Shown in pieces: positions 59,280 through 64,000 of a stretch of DNA of 64,000 bases. A model generated the notes under the pieces. The model did no database searches. It was not told where the DNA came from and saw only the letters and a program-made list of their open reading frames with translations. Each line of letters opens with the position of its first letter. Within the stretch, counting starts at the first letter, position 1. This stretch comes from Mortierella sp. BCC40632 (lineage: Eukaryota; Mortierellomycota; Mortierellomycetes; Mortierellales; Mortierellaceae): NCBI GenBank assembly GCA_011634665.1, contig WAEK01000006.1, forward strand, positions 2,610,001 to 2,674,000. Direction: 5' to 3'. The position numbers were made by a program, and so were the translations under genes.

Positions 59280-59680
59280 ATGTCGACATACCAGCGTGAA
59301 GAAGAAGACGGCAAGGATGTGATCATCTTTATGGAACCTTCGGCAGCAACGACACCGGACCCCAAGTCTAGCTCGTCAGACTCCAAAGATCAATCGGCAG
59401 CATTCAACCCAGAGACAGGCGAGATCAACTGGGACTGCCCTTGCTTGGGAGGAATGGCACAGCCACCATGCGGTGATGCCTTCAAGGAAGCCTTCTCATG
59501 CTTTGTCTTTTCGACCGCAGAACCCAAGGGTGTAGACTGTGTGGACAAGTTCAGGGCTATGCAGGACTGCTTCCGGGAACACCCTGAGGTCTACGCAGAT
59601 CAGTTGGACGATGATGACGATGATGATGAGGTCAAGGCTGAGGTGGAGAAGAAGGAAGAGGAGAACAAGACTGAGTCTGC

Positions 59681-59684
<4 letters not shown>
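59280..59684 (+). CDS. MIA40: MIA40/CHCHD4 oxidoreductase of the mitochondrial intermembrane space
   Basis: Single exon, 134 aa. The redox-active CPC motif is at residues 53-55 ([16 protein letters not shown]). The twin CX9C motif is C64-C74 ([11 protein letters not shown]) and C87-C97 ([11 protein letters not shown]), forming the CHCH fold that oxidises and traps small intermembrane-space proteins. There is no N-terminal membrane anchor or presequence. The protein is therefore the short, soluble form seen in animals rather than the anchored form of baker's yeast. The C-terminus is a long acidic tail ([20 protein letters not shown]). The stop TAA opens a 45-base A-run (59683-59727). Confidence 0.96.

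Positions 59685-59727
<43 letters not shown>
59683..59727 (+). repeat. A45 homopolymer directly at the MIA40 stop codon
   Basis: The last two bases of the stop codon TAA are the first A's of the run. There is no canonical poly(A) signal ahead of it, and 3' flanking sequence resumes with GGAGACAACTGG. Confidence 0.97.
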
Positions 59728-59729
<2 letters not shown>

Positions 59730-60303
59730 AGACAACTGGAATGAGAGAACAGAAGGCTGCAAACATATAGGATACAACAGGGGAGCATTGAAGACCTGTC
59801 TCTCTCATTTTTGCAACACTAATAAAGTCGAACAATGCATCTCAGATAGGAAAGGGACATGGCCACAAAAGATCCGAAAGATGTGTGGTCTAGATAGTGA
59901 AGGGAAAGGAGTGATCAGGAAGTTTCAGGAAGCTTGAACAACAACGGTTAGAAAAAAAAAAAGGCGTGGATGGCTTGTCCTGTCCTGAGAGAAGGGGCTG
60001 TGCAACTCTTATGGAGCCAGGCTCTCAAAGCGATGTCACCTGAGGGGAAACTCTTGGCAACAGCCACGTATCTTCCCTATGTCAATGGGTCTTGAAAATG
60101 AAATGCCCTTCGTTTCTCTTCTTTCTTGAACTGTTCTCAACAAGACACCCACGCTACCCTCTCCATTCATCCTCCCATACCTTTGCAAGAACAACACCCA
60201 AGGATTATCTACACCAACTACCCCGTCAGTACCTTCAGTCAGTGTGACCGATCCGACCTGCCTGTAGCACAGACCATTAAAAGAGTACTCTACACCTAGA
60301 AGA
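59728..60303. other. Intergenic region upstream of the coiled-coil protein gene
   Basis: AATAAAG at 59820-59826 could serve the MIA40 transcript. The leader before 60304 is C/T-rich (60120-60200). No gene seen. Confidence 0.5.
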
Positions 60304-61479
60304 ATGTCTGAAGAAAAAAATATAACGCTTGGTCCTCAACCCGTCTTGGGTGAGGTTGAGTTGATGACACCCATGGACCAGCTTCCGCCGCCACTCTATT
60401 CTTTCTCGAGTGCCGAGTCGCCATCTGCAGGATCAGATGACGCAAAAGTGCCAACTTCCGACTATATATCGCCAACAAAGGAATTGCCACCAACACCCTC
60501 AGGGTTAGAACCGACATCAGCATCAGGTTCAAGCGAACAAGAGCAGTCATCCTCAACTGCATCTTCCTCCACTCCCTCCTCTACACCTACACCATTGTCG
60601 TCAACGCGGAATACATGGGCGTCTCTCTTTTCGTTTGCTTTCGGTATTAGCAGCCCTAGCAGCAATGGTAACGACAATACCTTAGGTGATGAGCAAAATG
60701 AAGAGCGACCCTGGAACCCCCAGGAACTCGACCCACCTCTGCCCTTATCAATTATGTCCGTAATGGAGAAAGACCAACAGATTGCCCTTATAGCAAGTCT
60801 TCGATCAGCAGAACAGGCGTACAAGACGACCGTTGAGCAAGCACAGGATCGAATGAAGGCTCGCTCACGCGAGAGCCAACGAATCTTTGATGAGGGCAAA
60901 GTTAAGATCAAGGTTAAGAAGGAAGAAGCCGATAAGGGGGCTAAAACAGAACTTCAATCCTCCAAGGATGCAGCTGCGGAAGCACAGATTTGTGAAGTAC
61001 TCGATTTAGTCAAGCATGCCATCCTAGATCTGAAAGAACAGCAATTGTTGGAACAAGAAGAAGAAGAAGAAATGCGGCGACAGATGAAGCAAGAGGAAGA
61101 AGAAGAAGAAGAAATGATGCGACAGATGCAACAAGAAGAGAAAAAGAGAGAAGAGTTGCAAGAAAAGAACCAGGGAGGTCTGAGTCAAGAGATCCTATCC
61201 AACCCATGGTCATCAGACGTTCCTTCCTCACAATCCCTCTCTGGAAGACCGACTTTGCCTAGAACTGGCACTACTACGACGGCCATCCTGTCTAAACCGA
61301 AGGAGGAAGATTCAGGAATTAAGGAGTGGGTCGAGTATGCAGCACAGACCTTACAATCGCGTATTCCTAAATCACAAGCACGACAGTTGTTGCTGGAAGC
61401 GATTGCGACTGAAGCGACACGACGTCAGATTGATCTCGGGTCTACTTCTGGGACAAGTATGGTCTCTTCTCATGCCTAG
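60304..61479 (+). CDS. Coiled-coil protein of unknown function
   Basis: Single exon, 391 aa, start MSEEKNITLGPQPVLGEVEL. The N-terminal 140 residues are Ser/Pro/Thr-rich and probably disordered, ending in WASLFSFAFGISSPSS. A helical region (about 150-300) starts SIMSVMEKDQQIALIASLRS and runs into a strongly charged coiled coil with two related blocks (EEEEEMRRQMKQEEEEEEEM, MMRQMQQEEKKREELQEKNQ). The C-terminal 60 residues contain an amphipathic, conserved-looking segment (KEWVEYAAQTLQSRIPKSQA, RQLLLEAIATEATRR). No catalytic motif, signal peptide or membrane segment is seen, and I do not recognise a family. Codon use and continuity resemble the neighbouring host genes. Confidence 0.7.
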   Translation: MSEEKNITLGPQPVLGEVELMTPMDQLPPPLYSFSSAESPSAGSDDAKVPTSDYISPTKELPPTPSGLEPTSASGSSEQEQSSSTASSSTPSSTPTPLSSTRNTWASLFSFAFGISSPSSNGNDNTLGDEQNEERPWNPQELDPPLPLSIMSVMEKDQQIALIASLRSAEQAYKTTVEQAQDRMKARSRESQRIFDEGKVKIKVKKEEADKGAKTELQSSKDAAAEAQICEVLDLVKHAILDLKEQQLLEQEEEEEMRRQMKQEEEEEEEMMRQMQQEEKKREELQEKNQGGLSQEILSNPWSSDVPSSQSLSGRPTLPRTGTTTTAILSKPKEEDSGIKEWVEYAAQTLQSRIPKSQARQLLLEAIATEATRRQIDLGSTSGTSMVSSHA

Positions 61480-61980
61480 AGCCTAAAGGGGGAGAGGGGA
61501 GGGGGATGTTGGGCCGTAAGATACGTATAGATAGAGCCTATAACTAGGAGTAGAACAAGAAGAGAACGTTCACCCAACAGTACGACATTCACTCTTCTTT
61601 CCGCTGTTCTTTTTTTCTGGATGCTATCCATGCATACATCCTGTGCACATGCATATAAATCATGTCGTTCACAAGATTTCATGAGATGCATGATGCATAC
61701 AAAAAAAAAGGCCTGGTCTTTCTTTTCCACGACTTCATTATTCAGATGTCATTTGCGCGATTAGGTCTCCTCTAAAGTGTTCTATTACATTCTCAATATC
61801 AGAATGACTAGATCTGTAAAAAAGGAAAGTAGACCAGATGAGAAGAAAAAAGAGGGAGGGTGGGGGCAAGCAGACATACAGGCAGACAGGGAGGCAGGCA
61901 GGGAGGGAGGAGGGAGGAGAAGGGGCAGGGAGAACACCTTTGGTCACGACGAAAGATCTGTCGCTCCCCTCTTTTCTTAT

Positions 61981-62022
61981 TTCTCTCTCCCTTCCTCTCT
62001 CTCTCTCTTTCTCTCTTTCTCC

Positions 62023-62056
<34 letters not shown>

Positions 62057-62059
62057 TTC

Positions 62060-62106
<47 letters not shown>

Positions 62107-62112
62107 TCTCTG
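61981..62112. repeat. CT-rich microsatellite block
   Basis: About 130 bp of (CT)n interrupted by CTTTCTC and CCTTTCTC units, open in several frames because it lacks stops. Confidence 0.95.
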
Positions 62113-62639
62113 TTTGTCCTTGCGCATCTTCGCAGAATTGGGATCATGCAGACCACACGGGCCCAGATTTTCCTCACCCCAAAAGACGAATAGGAAGTGT
62201 GTGTAGGAAAAAAAAATGAATCGCGTCAACTAAATGCCACGACTATCGGTCTGGCGATACCTCCCCCCCACTCCTTGATCTCTTGCTTGTTCTGTCCTCC
62301 TCTCTCCCGACTTCCCGCCCAATCAGAGTCTTTCAGTCGGCCGAGGCTAGGATAGTGCAAACACTCATTCTATAGAGACAAGACCTTTTTTTTTAATGCA
62401 GTTCCGCTCAAAAAAAGAAAAAGATCGGGAAGGAAATGACTTTGGAAGTGGTTTATCCAATGAGGGTCAATGAGTTGTAAATCTTTGGTGTAAGTAATGT
62501 GCTATGGTACCCCAACGCATGTGAGAATGAGTGCGCCATCAGGGTGGTTTCGGCGTACAGTAGATTGGTGTTCACTGCAGACACTCTCCGTCGGACCCAA
62601 TGTGGCACACTCCTCTCCCCGACTCTACTCTCTTTCTCT

Positions 62640-62712
62640 CACGCACGCACGCACGCACGCACGCACGCACAAACACACACACATACACATACACACACTC
62701 ACACTCACACAC
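62640..62712. repeat. (ACGC)n / (AC)n microsatellite
   Basis: Seven or so ACGC units followed by ACACAC and ACACTC units. Confidence 0.95.
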
Positions 62713-63038
62713 AGATACCCTCTCTCTCCCAAACCTCTCTTGCTTGGTCACTTATTTTCCTACTCTTACTCCTTTCCTGTTCATTCAGGACTGGGGATTT
62801 CATGCATCTCTATTACACCTCTTTTGTCCCGCACCCCGTTTTCCCTCGTCATAGTCGTTTCGCTCAAAGTGCTAAGATGAGGAAATGTGGGAGTCTGCGT
62901 CCAAAAAGTAGGGGCTACATGGGTCACGATACATATGCCAACAATGTACTTTACCTGAACACCGACAGGGCAAGACAATTCCCTCTCCCTCTCTCTCTCA
63001 TATGCACCTGCGGAAAGAAGAAAGAAAGCGAACAACAA

Positions 63039-63082
<44 letters not shown>

Positions 63083-64000
63083 GTGGTGAATAAGAGAAGG
63101 GGTGCAAAACATTTTCGAATGGGCTGTAGTCCAACCATCCCCTTGACCCTCCTCAAAACTCGGTCAACGTAAGGAGACAGCAAAAGTGAGAGAGAAGGAA
63201 GGAGCGGGGTCATTTGTACACAAGTGTTTGGATCTCAAGGAAGGGGGGAGTCCCTCCACCCCTTCTCTCCTAGTCCTTCTCGTCTTCTTTCCTCTCTTTC
63301 CCCTCTCTTTTTTTTTTTTTTTTTTTTTTTTTCTTACCACCCCAACTTCATATGCATTGGACGGTCCCTCTCTCTCTTTTTTTTTTTTACACTACGGAAG
63401 GAATGAAATATGCGATGATCCAATATATGTGACCTTTCGAGTATTTACCATCCTAGTGTGATGCAATTCAAATGACAAGGTAGAAGATTTGGCCCCATTC
63501 CCTTCATGTCAGCGCCCCGCTCGGCTCCAAATGCTGCGTCTGCATGTACGTCCAGAAAGAAAGAAAGAATGCTCAGATCCCGATCCTCCACTAGTAACGG
63601 ATACACAAGGGTAAAAAAGAAAAGAAAGCCGGTTCGACTGATTTAAAAATTGGCCAATCCCCAGTCGCCGTGTTGCTGGGACAAAGTCGCCATTCTTTTC
63701 CGTTTGCATGTTACCTAGCCCGAGAGAACGAGAGAGAGAAAAGAGCCAATAGACTAATGGATAAAGGGGGAATGGCAGGATATAATGATTGACACGAGCA
63801 ATCTCTGTGTTCATTCTGCAAGTGTCCTCTAGAGAACTGTGTTGAATTAGGAATGGTGTATAGTCAGACCAATCTAGGTCAACCTTAAACTGAGCTGTAT
63901 GAAATGGTAGCCCACAGCATCCCACAGGAGCTCACAGCAATCCATTTCTAACGCCCAACGAACAGTGTACCTTTTTTTTAAAAAAAAATCTCGAACAAGG

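Larger units (their letters stand above)
61480..64000. other. 2.5-kb gene-poor region with simple repeats to the window end
   Basis: GGGA/GGCAG repeats (61855-61935), CT-rich block (61981-62112), (ACGC)n then CA repeats (62640-62712), A41 run (63040-63080), T22 run (63310-63332), T10 run (63379-63388). Open frames here follow the repeats and have no recognisable domains. No RNA gene recognised. Confidence 0.6.

Noticed and set aside
61777..62229. Several overlapping open frames on both strands
   Set aside because: They are translations of the CT microsatellite, open in many frames only because it lacks stop codons.
63509..63925. 138-codon minus-strand open frame near the window end
   Set aside because: No domain, unusual composition, no splice or promoter support.

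Overview
The window looks like nuclear DNA of an early-diverging fungus, most likely Mortierellomycotina (Mortierella-type). The grounds are compact genes with short GT-AG introns, fungal orthologues (BUD31, BRAP2/ETP1, ILV3, MIA40, SNAPC3, a ZAP1-type zinc regulator, an MRP/YCF1-type ABC transporter), many long A/T homopolymers and CT/GA microsatellites, and several mobile genes. The phylum-level placement is inference; I could not run a search.

The left 24 kb is a mobile-element island. From left to right it holds: a decayed Fanzor-like gene on the minus strand (1 to about 4220, running off the window); a tandem-repeat block (4861-5330); the last exon of a SWIM-finger gene on + (6702-7096), tail to tail with a decayed MULE/SWIM transposase gene on - (about 7076-9584); then, divergently transcribed 133 bp away, a five-exon gene (9718-13874). 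This last gene joins an apparently complete FEN1/XPG-type nuclease domain to a Fanzor (TnpB-like, RuvC plus zinc ribbon) domain. Its stop codon is followed after 62 bp by the 3' 570 bp of a 25S/28S rRNA gene, starting in the peptidyl-transferase-centre sequence. After that come a host UCH-family deubiquitinase gene (-, 14944-16844), a Tc1/IS630-like transposase with one frameshift (+, 17189-18485) and a second decayed Fanzor-like gene (+, 18954-24151) homologous to the one at the left edge.

The right 40 kb is ordinary host sequence: BUD31 (24570-25429, +), BRAP2/ETP1 (25709-28495, +), a multi-pass FAR-17a/AIG1- or rolling-stone-like protein (28770-31683, -), a small Cys-containing tail-anchored-looking protein (35250-35561, -), a gene relic (37450-38750), a tail-anchored inositol-polyphosphate 5-phosphatase (39507-41573, +), an ABCC/MRP transporter (43131-48543, +) convergent with ILV3 (48665-51475, -), ZAP1-like (53240-55495, +), SNAPC3 (55854-58689, +), MIA40 (59280-59684, +) and an unknown coiled-coil protein (60304-61479, +). 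The rest is low-complexity intergenic DNA.

The system most worth pursuing is the FEN1-Fanzor fusion next to rDNA. Its layout suggests an RNA-guided nuclease whose guide would be templated by the flanking 28S sequence, fused to a flap/structure-specific nuclease. Exon joins were worked out by hand from splice consensus and frame continuity. The total coding length of every multi-exon host gene came out as a multiple of three. Frame breaks appear only in the mobile genes.
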